A DNA stretch of 8,048 nt from Candidatus Poseidoniia archaeon (lineage in GTDB: Archaea; Thermoplasmatota; Poseidoniia; MGIII; CG-Epi1): the NCBI GenBank assembly GCA_022449705.1, contig JAKURS010000047.1, positions 1-8,048 of the forward strand. The letters are read 5' to 3'. Positions 1 through 5,765 of this stretch are shown piece by piece (the first letter of the stretch is position 1; each line of letters opens with the position of its first letter). A program made the translations under genes and the position numbers. Under the pieces are notes generated by a model. The model was not told the origin of the DNA, ran no database searches, and saw nothing but the letters and a program-made list of their open reading frames with translations.

Positions 1-962
1 TCAAAACCGATGTTGAGCAACAGGTGGGTCTCGTTGCTCATGGCGCCGACCACCGCGGTGGTTTTGGTCGCGCTGACATTCAGCTCGCCCAGCTCGGCCT
101 CAAAGAGCATACCCTCGTAGGCCGTGGTTGACGGGAAGTGTACCTCGTCCGTCAGGTAGAGCAGCCCACCTTCTGCGAAGAAGTCGGGGAAGTCGGCGTA
201 GACCGTAATATCGAAGAGGCGGTTGAGCGCGGTGCCGTGCGTTGCGTCAATCGTCACCGTCTCATGGTAGGAGATATGGAAGCTGGCGCCCAGTGCCAGC
301 AGTCCGTAGAGCGGGTTCTTGGGACCGGGCATATACGGGATGGGGGTAGTGGTCTCGTCGGCTACGTAGATGTAGGCGGCCACGCCGTCAATCTCCGTCT
401 CGGTCTGGTAGACGTAGGTGTTGGTATGCGTACTGACGAACGGGTTGGGGAACTCGAATTGTTCATCCTTCGCCGGAGGGTGGTTCGGGTTCCAGGTCGA
501 GTAGTCGTAGTCGTCCGCCTCGCTCCCCTCGGCGCGGGACTCATAGGTCACGCGGTCGAGCCAGCTGTTGCCATCCTTGAGCGTGAATAGGTAGGAGTCG
601 GGCAGCCCGTCCTTGTCCTGGTCAACGATTTCACCGTCGCCAAAGACGCTGAAGTTCTCGTTGTAGAAGGTATCGTCATCGCTGCTCTGACCAGAGTCGG
701 CGACCAGCACGTGTCGTGCTACGGCGTTGGGGTAGACGGTGCAGAAGCAGCCGTCACTGTCGGCGTCCTGTATAGTCTGGAACTGCGGGATGTCGAGCAC
801 CTTGAGCTCGCCCCCGTACTCAAACGTGGTCTCGAAGTCGTCGCTCAGTTTCTTCTGGCCGGGGGCGTAGACTCCTAACCAGAGCGCGGTGAGCAGCAGG
901 AGCACGGCTCCCGCAGCGACCAGCGCCTGTGCGGTCCATTCGGACTGTCCTGTTTCGGGCAT
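1..962 (-). CDS. Membrane-anchored extracytoplasmic protein, aspartate-rich, C-terminus cut by window edge (possibly DUF3068-like)
   Basis: The frame is open for 320 codons from ATG at 962 to the left edge, so the C-terminus is missing. A good Shine-Dalgarno (AAGGTGA, minus strand, 967-973) lies 4 nt before this ATG and fixes the start. Residues about 11-33 form one hydrophobic segment (signal anchor), and the rest is polar and probably outside the membrane. Two Asp-rich stretches, DADSDG (66-71) and DQDKDGLPD (114-122), look like thrombospondin type-3 or dockerin-like calcium loops. A later part, with the sequence TEIDGVAAYIYV (189-200) followed by ETVTIDATHGTALN (234-247), recalls the layout of DUF3068/PorA-like surface proteins. 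That family call is a guess from pattern and not a search result. Those proteins usually end in a second membrane helix, which would lie beyond the window. It is the last visible gene of the run MBF1, zinc-ribbon membrane protein, this gene. Function unknown. Confidence 0.8.
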   Translation of the reverse strand, partial: MPETGQSEWTAQALVAAGAVLLLLTALWLGVYAPGQKKLSDDFETTFEYGGELKVLDIPQFQTIQDADSDGCFCTVYPNAVARHVLVADSGQSSDDDTFYNENFSVFGDGEIVDQDKDGLPDSYLFTLKDGNSWLDRVTYESRAEGSEADDYDYSTWNPNHPPAKDEQFEFPNPFVSTHTNTYVYQTETEIDGVAAYIYVADETTTPIPYMPGPKNPLYGLLALGASFHISYHETVTIDATHGTALNRLFDITVYADFPDFFAEGGLLYLTDEVHFPSTTAYEGMLFEAELGELNVSATKTTAVVGAMSNETHLLLNIGF

Positions 963-966
963 ATTT

Positions 967-973
967 TCACCTT
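967..973 (-). promoter_or_regulatory. Shine-Dalgarno site of the 1-962 gene
   Basis: AAGGTGA on the minus strand matches the archaeal anti-SD complement GGAGGTGA and lies 4 nt before ATG 962. It favours this start over an in-frame upstream GTG near 977. Confidence 0.7.
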
Positions 974-1039
974 CTTGCACCCTTGGCCATATTTTCGACT
1001 CTGCGGTCGAGGCCGGGTGTAGGGGGGGCTTGCTGAACG

Positions 1040-1052
1040 GTTAAAAGCCTTT
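1040..1052 (-). promoter_or_regulatory. Possible TATA element for the 1-962 gene
   Basis: The 106-bp gap 963-1068 holds an AT-rich core, GGCTTTTAACC on the minus strand, in otherwise GC-rich DNA. Transcription starting about 26 nt further on would give a leader of about 60 nt, which fits a gene with a Shine-Dalgarno site. The gap also contains a run of seven G (1022-1028). This is a weak call from sequence alone, and the gene may simply be read through from upstream. Confidence 0.3.
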
Positions 1053-1068
1053 GTGGTCGCGCTGTTCT

Positions 1069-2010
1069 TCAGGTACTGCTCCAGAATCGCACCGGCCCGG
1101 CATGCTCGCAGCTGGTGCATTGCAGTCCCTCCAGCGGCAGTTTGCAGCCGCCGCAAATGGACCCGACCTGCGCGCCCAGACCGCAGCCGGGGCAGCTCGC
1201 GACGTAGAGCTCGCATACATCGCAGAAGGCGACCCGCTCGCGTTCCCCGCATTCCGGGCACGCCAGACCGCGTGCGCGCATCTCGCCGCCGCATTCGGGG
1301 CAGCGGCCGCCGCCGCCCGGCAGCAGCTTGCGCAGCACCTCGCTTTCCTGGAGTTCTTCCTCGATATGCCGGCCGAGCAGCACCTGTGGAACCCAGAGGG
1401 CGTAAACACCAGTGCCGAACGCGAGCAGCTGGAACAGCAGGTATCCCTGGCGGGCGTAGCCGAAGGTCCAGCCGTCTTCACCGAGGTACCACTTGGCATA
1501 GCAGTAATAGCTCAGCATCGTGAAGATCATGAACACTGGCAGCGCCGGCAGCCAGTCGCTCAGTACGATTTGCTCATCGGGAAGTTCGCTCTGGATATGT
1601 CTGCGCAGCGCGTACATTTCAAGCACCATCCAGTAAATCAGGAACAGCGCCAGCAGCAGCAGTACCAGCGTGACCAGGTACCAGATGTACCCCTGGTCGA
1701 ACATTACGTAGAAGAGTGTCGTCCCTAGGCCGGTGAGTGTGTAGATGCCGACCAGCCACACCCCGTGGTGCCAGATTTCATGGAACAGCTGTTGCAGGCA
1801 GAGCAGGGTCGCAAGCCCCGCCAGCAGCCAGAGCGGCGTCGAGATGAGGTGGAACTCGATGCCGAAGAGCGGCAGTTCGATGGTACGCCCAATCCCTTCC
1901 AGGCGGTAGCCAGCGTATAGCGAGACTAGGAATGAGCCAGCCGCAAGCGCGACCAGTGTTGCCGTCTCGCGCTCGCGCTCCATGCCGAACTGGCGGTTAA
2001 GGACGCCCAC
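1069..2010 (-). CDS. Six-helix membrane protein with C-terminal triple zinc-ribbon tail, unknown function
   Basis: This 313-residue protein starts at GTG 2010. About six hydrophobic helices are visible (near 15-34, 55-72, 84-102, 109-131, 153-171 and 188-212), followed by a charged linker (214-228), a PGGGG hinge and a Cys-rich tail. The tail has six CxxC pairs at 237/240, 251/254, 263/266, 273/276, 286/289 and 298/301, enough for three four-Cys zinc ribbons of the DZR/DZANK style. By general knowledge of such ribbons, the tail should be cytosolic and bind a protein or nucleic acid. An in-frame ATG at 1983 is the alternative start. No clear Shine-Dalgarno precedes either start, but an ATATTT element centred about 27 nt before GTG 2010 fits a leaderless message and favours GTG. 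It lies 63 bp downstream of MBF1 on the same strand, so they may be cotranscribed. I recognise no family for the membrane part. Confidence 0.85.
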   Translation of the reverse strand: MGVLNRQFGMERERETATLVALAAGSFLVSLYAGYRLEGIGRTIELPLFGIEFHLISTPLWLLAGLATLLCLQQLFHEIWHHGVWLVGIYTLTGLGTTLFYVMFDQGYIWYLVTLVLLLLALFLIYWMVLEMYALRRHIQSELPDEQIVLSDWLPALPVFMIFTMLSYYCYAKWYLGEDGWTFGYARQGYLLFQLLAFGTGVYALWVPQVLLGRHIEEELQESEVLRKLLPGGGGRCPECGGEMRARGLACPECGERERVAFCDVCELYVASCPGCGLGAQVGSICGGCKLPLEGLQCTSCEHAGPVRFWSST

Positions 2011-2031
2011 GCCGCCGACGCCTGCCCCTTC

Positions 2032-2044
2032 TACAAATATCTAC
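2032..2044 (-). promoter_or_regulatory. Possible TATA box for the zinc-ribbon membrane protein
   Basis: The minus strand reads TAGATATTTGTAG in a GC-rich gap. Its ATATTT core is centred near 2037, about 27 nt before GTG 2010, the archaeal TATA-to-start distance expected for a leaderless transcript. Inference only. Confidence 0.35.
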
Positions 2045-2053
2045 CGCTCGCAC

Positions 2054-2067
2054 CGCGCAGCTGCGCG
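2054..2067. repeat. 14-bp perfect palindrome after the MBF1 stop
   Basis: CGCGCAGCTGCGCG equals its own reverse complement. It begins 6 bp past the MBF1 stop codon, between that gene and the membrane-protein gene. As RNA it would fold into a five-pair stem with an AGCT loop, and as DNA it could be an operator. A palindrome of this length can arise by chance in GC-rich sequence of this size. Confidence 0.5.
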
Positions 2068-2073
2068 CCCGCT

Positions 2074-2556
2074 TCACTCCTTGTCAAGTGCCTGTTTGAG
2101 CAGGTCACCCATGGTCAGGGCACTGGCGCGTCTATTGCTGGCCACGACCGGCGCTGCGGCGGACTCAGTCAACTTTAGCGAGAGCAGCCGCTCCAGCTTG
2201 CGCAGCAGCTTGTCGTCAGGCTCTCGCGCGCCGGTCTCGACCGCGGCAATCACCGATTTTTTTTCGGCGGCACGTTGCGCCAGCTGCGCCTGGTCCCACC
2301 CCCGCTGCTGTCGCGCACTGCGCACGCGGCTGCCGCAGTCGGCGACCAGCACACGTTCGGGCAGTTCTTCATCACGTGCCCGCTGGCGACGGGCGCGCTT
2401 CTCCAGGGCATTTGCGACCCACACCTGCGGCCCCAGCGTCTCACGTTCGGTCGCTCTGTGACCGGAGCCGGCGCAGGCGGAACAGGCGCGCAGCACCGAG
2501 CCGGCGACACGTGTCGCCTCCAGCTGTGCCTCGGCTCCGCAAAGCTCGCATTGCAT
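2074..2556 (-). CDS. mbf1: Archaeal multiprotein bridging factor 1 (MBF1), zinc-ribbon/HTH transcription factor
   Basis: Counting from ATG 2556, this 160-residue protein has the usual archaeal MBF1 layout and length. An N-terminal zinc ribbon begins MQCELCG, with C3/C6 and C25/C28 as ligands. A basic linker follows (about 50-65), then an Xre/Cro-type helix-turn-helix (about 76-130) containing QLAQRAAEKKSVIAAVETG and REPDDKLLRKLERLLSLKL, and the short C-terminal MGDLLK element. A TTG 9 bp upstream is in frame, but MQCELCG is the conserved family N-terminus, so ATG is preferred. In eukaryotes MBF1 bridges activators to TBP. The archaeal role is less settled and probably lies in transcription or translation. 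It is divergent from PAN and shares a 44-bp promoter region with it. Confidence 0.93.
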   Translation of the reverse strand: MQCELCGAEAQLEATRVAGSVLRACSACAGSGHRATERETLGPQVWVANALEKRARRQRARDEELPERVLVADCGSRVRSARQQRGWDQAQLAQRAAEKKSVIAAVETGAREPDDKLLRKLERLLSLKLTESAAAPVVASNRRASALTMGDLLKQALDKE

Positions 2557-2569
2557 GATTCGCAAATGA

Positions 2570-2578
2570 TATATAAAA
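2570..2578 (+). promoter_or_regulatory. TATA box of the PAN-rpiA transcription unit
   Basis: TATATAAAA is a strong archaeal TATA box. Its centre is about 27 nt before ATG 2601, so transcription should start at or within a base or two of the start codon. No Shine-Dalgarno lies between them, which fits a leaderless PAN message. Confidence 0.7.
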
Positions 2579-2585
2579 GCCAGCA

Positions 2586-2591
2586 GATAAA
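2586..2591 (-). promoter_or_regulatory. Candidate TATA element of mbf1
   Basis: On the minus strand TTTATC lies 30-35 nt before ATG 2556, placing transcription start about 5 nt upstream of it. The stronger AT-rich element at 2570-2578 is too close (about 17 nt) to serve mbf1 at usual spacing, though it reads TTTTATATA on this strand. Confidence 0.4.
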
Positions 2592-2600
2592 CCCTCCAGA

Positions 2601-3803
2601 ATGGTCCCCGTGGATGATGACGCTGCAGTCAGCCCCGCCGTCGATACGCAGGACTGGCACCGCTGGCTGTTGGAGGAGACCGAGCGCTTCGAGTCCGAGA
2701 AGCGGCAGTATGAATCGGAGCTGTCGCGACTCAAGCGCGAAAATGCTCACCTCAAGGGCGAGCTGGCCCGGCTGCGGGCGCCGCCGCAGGTCATCGGCAC
2801 CGTGCGCGACCTGCTCACGGATGGCCGCGTTTCAATCAAGTCCAGCTCCGGCCCCGATTTCGTGGTGCATATTTCCGAGAACATCGACCGCGAGGTGTTG
2901 CTAGCTGGCGACCGCGTCGCGCTGCACCGACAGACGCTCGCCGTACTGGAAGTACTGCCCTCGGTCAAGGACCCGCTCGTGATGTGCGCCGAGGTGCTCG
3001 AGAAGCCGTCCGAGACCTACAAGGATATCGGCGGGCTGCGGAAGGAGCTGGAGGAGCTGCGCAACACGGTCGAGCTGCCGCTGCTTAGGCCGGAGCTGTT
3101 CGATGCCGTGGGTGTCGAGCCGCCCAAGGGCATCCTTCTCATTGGAGCGCCCGGCACCGGCAAGACGCTCCTGGCGAAGGCGGTCGCCAACGCGACCAAT
3201 GCCAGCTTTATCCGGCTCATCGGCAGCGAGCTGGTGCAGAAATACATTGGTGAGGGCGCGCGACTGGTGCGCGAACTGTTCCAGCTGGCGCACGAAAAAT
3301 CACCGAGCATCATATTCATTGACGAGCTGGATGCAGTGGGGGCGAAGCGTATGGACGTCGGCACCACCGGTGACCGCGAGGTGCAGCGGACGCTGATGCA
3401 GCTGCTGGGCGAGCTGGACGGCTTTACACCGCGCGGCGACATCGCCATCATGGCTGCTTCCAACCGCCCCGATATCCTCGACGAAGCACTGCTTCGTCCG
3501 GGACGCTTCGACCGCATCATCCGCATCCCTCTGCCCGACGCCAAGGCGCGGCTGAAAATCCTGAAAATCCACTCGGGCCCCATGTCGCTGACCCGTAGCC
3601 TCAACCTGAATAAGCTGGCGCGGGAGACGGAGGGCATGTCTGGCGCCGACTTGCGCGGGCTCTGTGTCGAGGCGGGGATGCACGCCATCCAGCAGGAACG
3701 CGTGAAGGTGCGCGCGGCTGATTTCCGGCAGGCGCTGGAGAAGATGCGGAACCGGCTGGCCGAGGCGGACCGGAAGGAACCGGAGCAGGCGCTCTACTAC
3801 TGA
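2601..3803 (+). CDS. pan: Proteasome-activating nucleotidase (PAN), AAA+ ATPase regulatory ring of the archaeal proteasome
   Basis: This 400-residue protein is full length for PAN. It unfolds substrates with ATP and feeds them into the 20S proteasome. Visible parts in order are an N-terminal coiled coil (about 22-60), a PP pair at 61-62 where the family linker proline sits, an OB-fold domain (about 62-120) and the AAA+ domain. Walker A is GAPGTGKT (182-189) and Walker B is IIFIDE (237-242). KYIGEGA (214-220) is the pore-loop aromatic-hydrophobic-Gly motif. ASNRPDILDEALLRPGRFDR (286-305) is the second region of homology, with arginine-finger candidates in its last seven residues. The C-terminus LYY (398-400) is an intact HbYX motif, the key that opens the 20S gate, so a working 20S partner is expected elsewhere in the genome. 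The TATA box 23-31 nt upstream suggests a leaderless message. rpiA follows after 2 bp. Confidence 0.97.
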   Translation: MVPVDDDAAVSPAVDTQDWHRWLLEETERFESEKRQYESELSRLKRENAHLKGELARLRAPPQVIGTVRDLLTDGRVSIKSSSGPDFVVHISENIDREVLLAGDRVALHRQTLAVLEVLPSVKDPLVMCAEVLEKPSETYKDIGGLRKELEELRNTVELPLLRPELFDAVGVEPPKGILLIGAPGTGKTLLAKAVANATNASFIRLIGSELVQKYIGEGARLVRELFQLAHEKSPSIIFIDELDAVGAKRMDVGTTGDREVQRTLMQLLGELDGFTPRGDIAIMAASNRPDILDEALLRPGRFDRIIRIPLPDAKARLKILKIHSGPMSLTRSLNLNKLARETEGMSGADLRGLCVEAGMHAIQQERVKVRAADFRQALEKMRNRLAEADRKEPEQALYY

Positions 3804-3805
3804 CT

Positions 3806-4486
3806 GTGCGCGACCGGCTGAAGCGCGCTGCCGCCACCGCGGCGATTGAACTTGTCGAGGAGGGTATGCTGCTCGGTCTCGGCACAGGCTCGACCGCCGA
3901 CCACGCGCTGGAGCTGCTGGGCGAGCGAGTCGCTGGCGGCCTCACCATAACGGGCGTGCCAACCTCGGAGCGTACCGCCATGCGGGCGCGGGGGCTGGGG
4001 ATTCCGCTGCGTGCTTTCAAGTCGAGACTGAACATCGACCTGGCGATTGACGGCGCCGATGAGGTTTCACCACAGCTCGACCTCATCAAGGGGCTGGGCG
4101 GTGCGCTACTGCGCGAGAAGCAGGTCGAGTCATGCGCGGAACAGTTGGTGATAATCATCGATGATTCCAAACTTGTCGAGCGGCTCGGTCGCGGCCTGCT
4201 GCCGGTCGAGGTCGCAACCGTGGATATCGACGCTACGCTGGCGCAGCTGCGCGCGCTCGGCTGTAAGGCCGAGTTGCGCCGGGACGCCGGCGCGCCATTC
4301 GTGACAGACAACGGAAATTGGATTGTACACCTCAGCTTCACCGAAGGAATCAGTGACCCGGCCGCGTTTGACGCGCGATTGCAGGCGCTACCAGGCGTTA
4401 TCGATACCGGCCTTTTCCTCGGCATGGCCGATATAGTTTTCTGTTCCGGACCGGAGGGCGTTCAGCGACTGGAGCGCACCCCTTAG
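3806..4486 (+). CDS. rpiA: Ribose-5-phosphate isomerase A
   Basis: RpiA interconverts ribulose-5-phosphate and ribose-5-phosphate in the cytosol, supplying the ribose of PRPP and nucleotides. The length, 226 residues, is normal. GLGTGST (24-30) is the phosphate-binding loop. IDGADEV (81-87) carries D82 and D85, and KGLGGALLREK (95-105) carries K95 and E104. These match Escherichia coli D81, D84, K94 and catalytic E103 shifted by one. TDNGNW (167-172) and the C-terminal FLGMADIVFCSGPEGV are also family features. The start is GTG 2 bp after the PAN stop. No Shine-Dalgarno is visible, so translation is probably coupled to PAN. The spacing of the N-terminus to GTGST agrees with the family, which supports this GTG. 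Confidence 0.95.
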   Translation: MRDRLKRAAATAAIELVEEGMLLGLGTGSTADHALELLGERVAGGLTITGVPTSERTAMRARGLGIPLRAFKSRLNIDLAIDGADEVSPQLDLIKGLGGALLREKQVESCAEQLVIIIDDSKLVERLGRGLLPVEVATVDIDATLAQLRALGCKAELRRDAGAPFVTDNGNWIVHLSFTEGISDPAAFDARLQALPGVIDTGLFLGMADIVFCSGPEGVQRLERTP

Positions 4487-4493
4487 AAACAGT

Positions 4494-5108
4494 CTAGTCT
4501 TCGAAACCAAAACGCTTCGCCAGTTCGACGATGCCGAACGCCCACAGGAAGCCGCCGATAATTTTGGCGGCGGTCATCTGCGCCGTGACATTCCAGAGAA
4601 TGGCGTCACCAACCGACGCGCCAGCCAGGATACCGAATGCCAGCGTCGGGAAGATTAGGCTGTCAACAAAACCAGAGGCGACGTTGCTGCCGTTGATGCG
4701 CAGCATCCGCTCCTGCTCTCCCAGCAACTGGTAGGCGAGCGTATCGGCCAGCCCGGCACAGAAGAAGGCGATAGTGCTCGCAATTGCGATGTTCTGCACA
4801 ATTTCCCATGGCGCACCCCAGCCGGCCTGTGCAAGGGCGAAATTGACGACCAGTGAGAGCAGTGAACCAGCAACAATCAGCTTGAGCATGTTTTCCCACA
4901 GTTTTTCCTTCCAGAGCTCATGCAGGAAGTCGCGCGAGGTCAGGTCTAGCCCGATGAGCAGCAGTGCGGTGAAGAACACCACCTGGATTTGCCCAATGGG
5001 GCCACCAAGGTCCGCCACCACGTCGAGCCCCCACTTGGCGACTACCAGGTTGGCGACAATGATTGCGCCGAGATACAGGCCAATGAGAAATTTCTGTTTG
5101 TCGTCCAT
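4494..5108 (-). CDS. VUT/YhhQ-family transporter, probable queuosine/archaeosine-precursor (7-deazapurine) importer
   Basis: This 204-residue integral membrane protein has about five or six hydrophobic helices. The DUF165/VUT_1 pattern is visible in LDLTSRDFLHELW (54-66), the helix IAIASTIAFFCAGLADTLAY (107-126) and SNVASGFVDSLIFPTLAFG (141-159), where SN, VDS and the FG end are typical. E. coli YhhQ imports preQ0/preQ1. In an archaeon the same intermediate could feed archaeosine at tRNA position 15, but the substrate here is inferred. The start is ATG 5108 with GGGGGTCA about 4-7 nt upstream. The frame stays open to a GTG at 5156, which has no better support. It is downstream of apt on the same strand (65-bp gap) and converges on rpiA with 7 bp between stops. 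Confidence 0.85.
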   Translation of the reverse strand: MDDKQKFLIGLYLGAIIVANLVVAKWGLDVVADLGGPIGQIQVVFFTALLLIGLDLTSRDFLHELWKEKLWENMLKLIVAGSLLSLVVNFALAQAGWGAPWEIVQNIAIASTIAFFCAGLADTLAYQLLGEQERMLRINGSNVASGFVDSLIFPTLAFGILAGASVGDAILWNVTAQMTAAKIIGGFLWAFGIVELAKRFGFED

Positions 5109-5115
5109 TAATTGA

Positions 5116-5120
5116 CCCCC
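5116..5120 (-). promoter_or_regulatory. Shine-Dalgarno site of the YhhQ-family gene
   Basis: GGGGG, continuing as GGGGGTCA on the minus strand, lies 7 nt before ATG 5108. It favours this start over the longer frame from GTG 5156. Confidence 0.5.
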
Positions 5121-5136
5121 TGCCACGGCAGGATAC

Positions 5137-5170
5137 GTGCGCGCACTTCCAGACACCTCTTAAGCGCTTA
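5137..5170. repeat. Two 10-bp perfect palindromes between apt and the YhhQ-family gene
   Basis: GTGCGCGCAC (5137-5146) and TAAGCGCTTA (5161-5170) are each identical to their reverse complement, with starts 24 bp apart, in the 65-bp gap upstream of the transporter start. They could be operator half-sites or chance. No T-run follows that would make either a terminator. Confidence 0.4.
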
Positions 5171-5173
5171 GGG

Positions 5174-5701
5174 TCAGAACTTCAGTACCGACCGCGCCTC
5201 GAACGGCGCCAGCCTGGCGCGGCCCTTGAGGAACTCCAGCTCTATCAGCACCGCCACTTCGATGATTTCGGTGCCCATCCCCGCCAGCAGGTCGCACGCC
5301 GCGCGCGAGGTGCCACCGGTCGCCAGCAGGTCGTCCACCACCAGTACCCGCTGCCCCTCCGTGACGGCGTCGGCGTGGATTTCGAGCGCGTCACGGCCGT
5401 ATTCCAGATCGTAGCTGACACTGCGCGTCTCCCACGGCAGCTTGCCCGGCTTGCGAATCGGGACGAAACCGACATCGAGCAGCTTTGCGACCGGCGTCCC
5501 GAAGATGAAGCCGCGCGCCTCGATACCGACAACCAGGTCGATACGGCTGTCGTGGTACGGCGCCGCCAGCGCCTCGGTTGCGGCGTGGAACGCCAGCGGG
5601 TCGGCCAGCAGGGGGGTGATGTCCTTGAATAGGATTCCCGGCCGGGGGAAGTCCGGCACGTCGCGGATGTGGCCGGCAAACAGCCGCAGGTCAGGGTTCA
5701 T
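5174..5701 (-). CDS. apt: Adenine phosphoribosyltransferase (bacterial-type APRT)
   Basis: APRT makes AMP from adenine and PRPP in the cytosol. At 175 residues it is normal length. The order of motifs follows the bacterial enzyme closely: FPRPGILFKDITPLL (18-32), GIEARGFIFG (59-68), the flexible-loop motif RKPGKLPW (83-90), YDLEYGRDALEIH (97-109) and the PRPP-binding VVDDLLATGGT (121-131). The protein ends soon after this core, slightly short of E. coli Apt. The start is ATG 5701, with GGAG 8 nt upstream on the minus strand. It sits between a purine permease (64 bp upstream) and a YhhQ-type transporter, so it probably phosphoribosylates the imported adenine. The close match to bacterial Apt could mean ancient transfer from bacteria, which a tree would test. 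Confidence 0.95.
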   Translation of the reverse strand: MNPDLRLFAGHIRDVPDFPRPGILFKDITPLLADPLAFHAATEALAAPYHDSRIDLVVGIEARGFIFGTPVAKLLDVGFVPIRKPGKLPWETRSVSYDLEYGRDALEIHADAVTEGQRVLVVDDLLATGGTSRAACDLLAGMGTEIIEVAVLIELEFLKGRARLAPFEARSVLKF

Positions 5702-5728
5702 GGCACAGGCTCCGTTGGGGTGGCGAGT

Positions 5729-5746
5729 CCCGGGCCGGAGCCCGGG
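5729..5746 (-). promoter_or_regulatory. GC-rich hairpin between the purine permease and apt
   Basis: CCCGGGC (5729-5735) and GCCCGGG (5740-5746) form a perfect 7-bp stem with a 4-nt loop in the 64-bp gap after the permease stop. No T-run follows on the minus strand, so it is not a classic terminator. It may protect a processed 3' end or tune expression between the two genes. Confidence 0.45.
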
Positions 5747-5765
5747 TTGCCCGCTTTCTGCTCGT

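Noticed and set aside
1051..1728. A 225-codon plus-strand frame over the zinc-ribbon membrane gene
   Set aside because: Gln/Ala-rich composition typical of a shadow frame, with no motif and no ribosome-binding site. The minus frame has clear helices and CxxC pairs.
2074..2565. Longer MBF1 from TTG 2565
   Set aside because: MQCELCG from ATG 2556 is the usual archaeal MBF1 N-terminus, and TTG adds only three residues.
3017..4425. Minus-strand frames of 223 and 274 codons antisense to pan and rpiA
   Set aside because: Ser/Arg/Pro-rich products without motifs; PAN and RpiA are unmistakable on the plus strand.
4494..5156. Longer 220-residue version of the YhhQ-family protein from GTG 5156
   Set aside because: The extra 16 residues are not family-like, and ATG 5108 has a Shine-Dalgarno site directly upstream.
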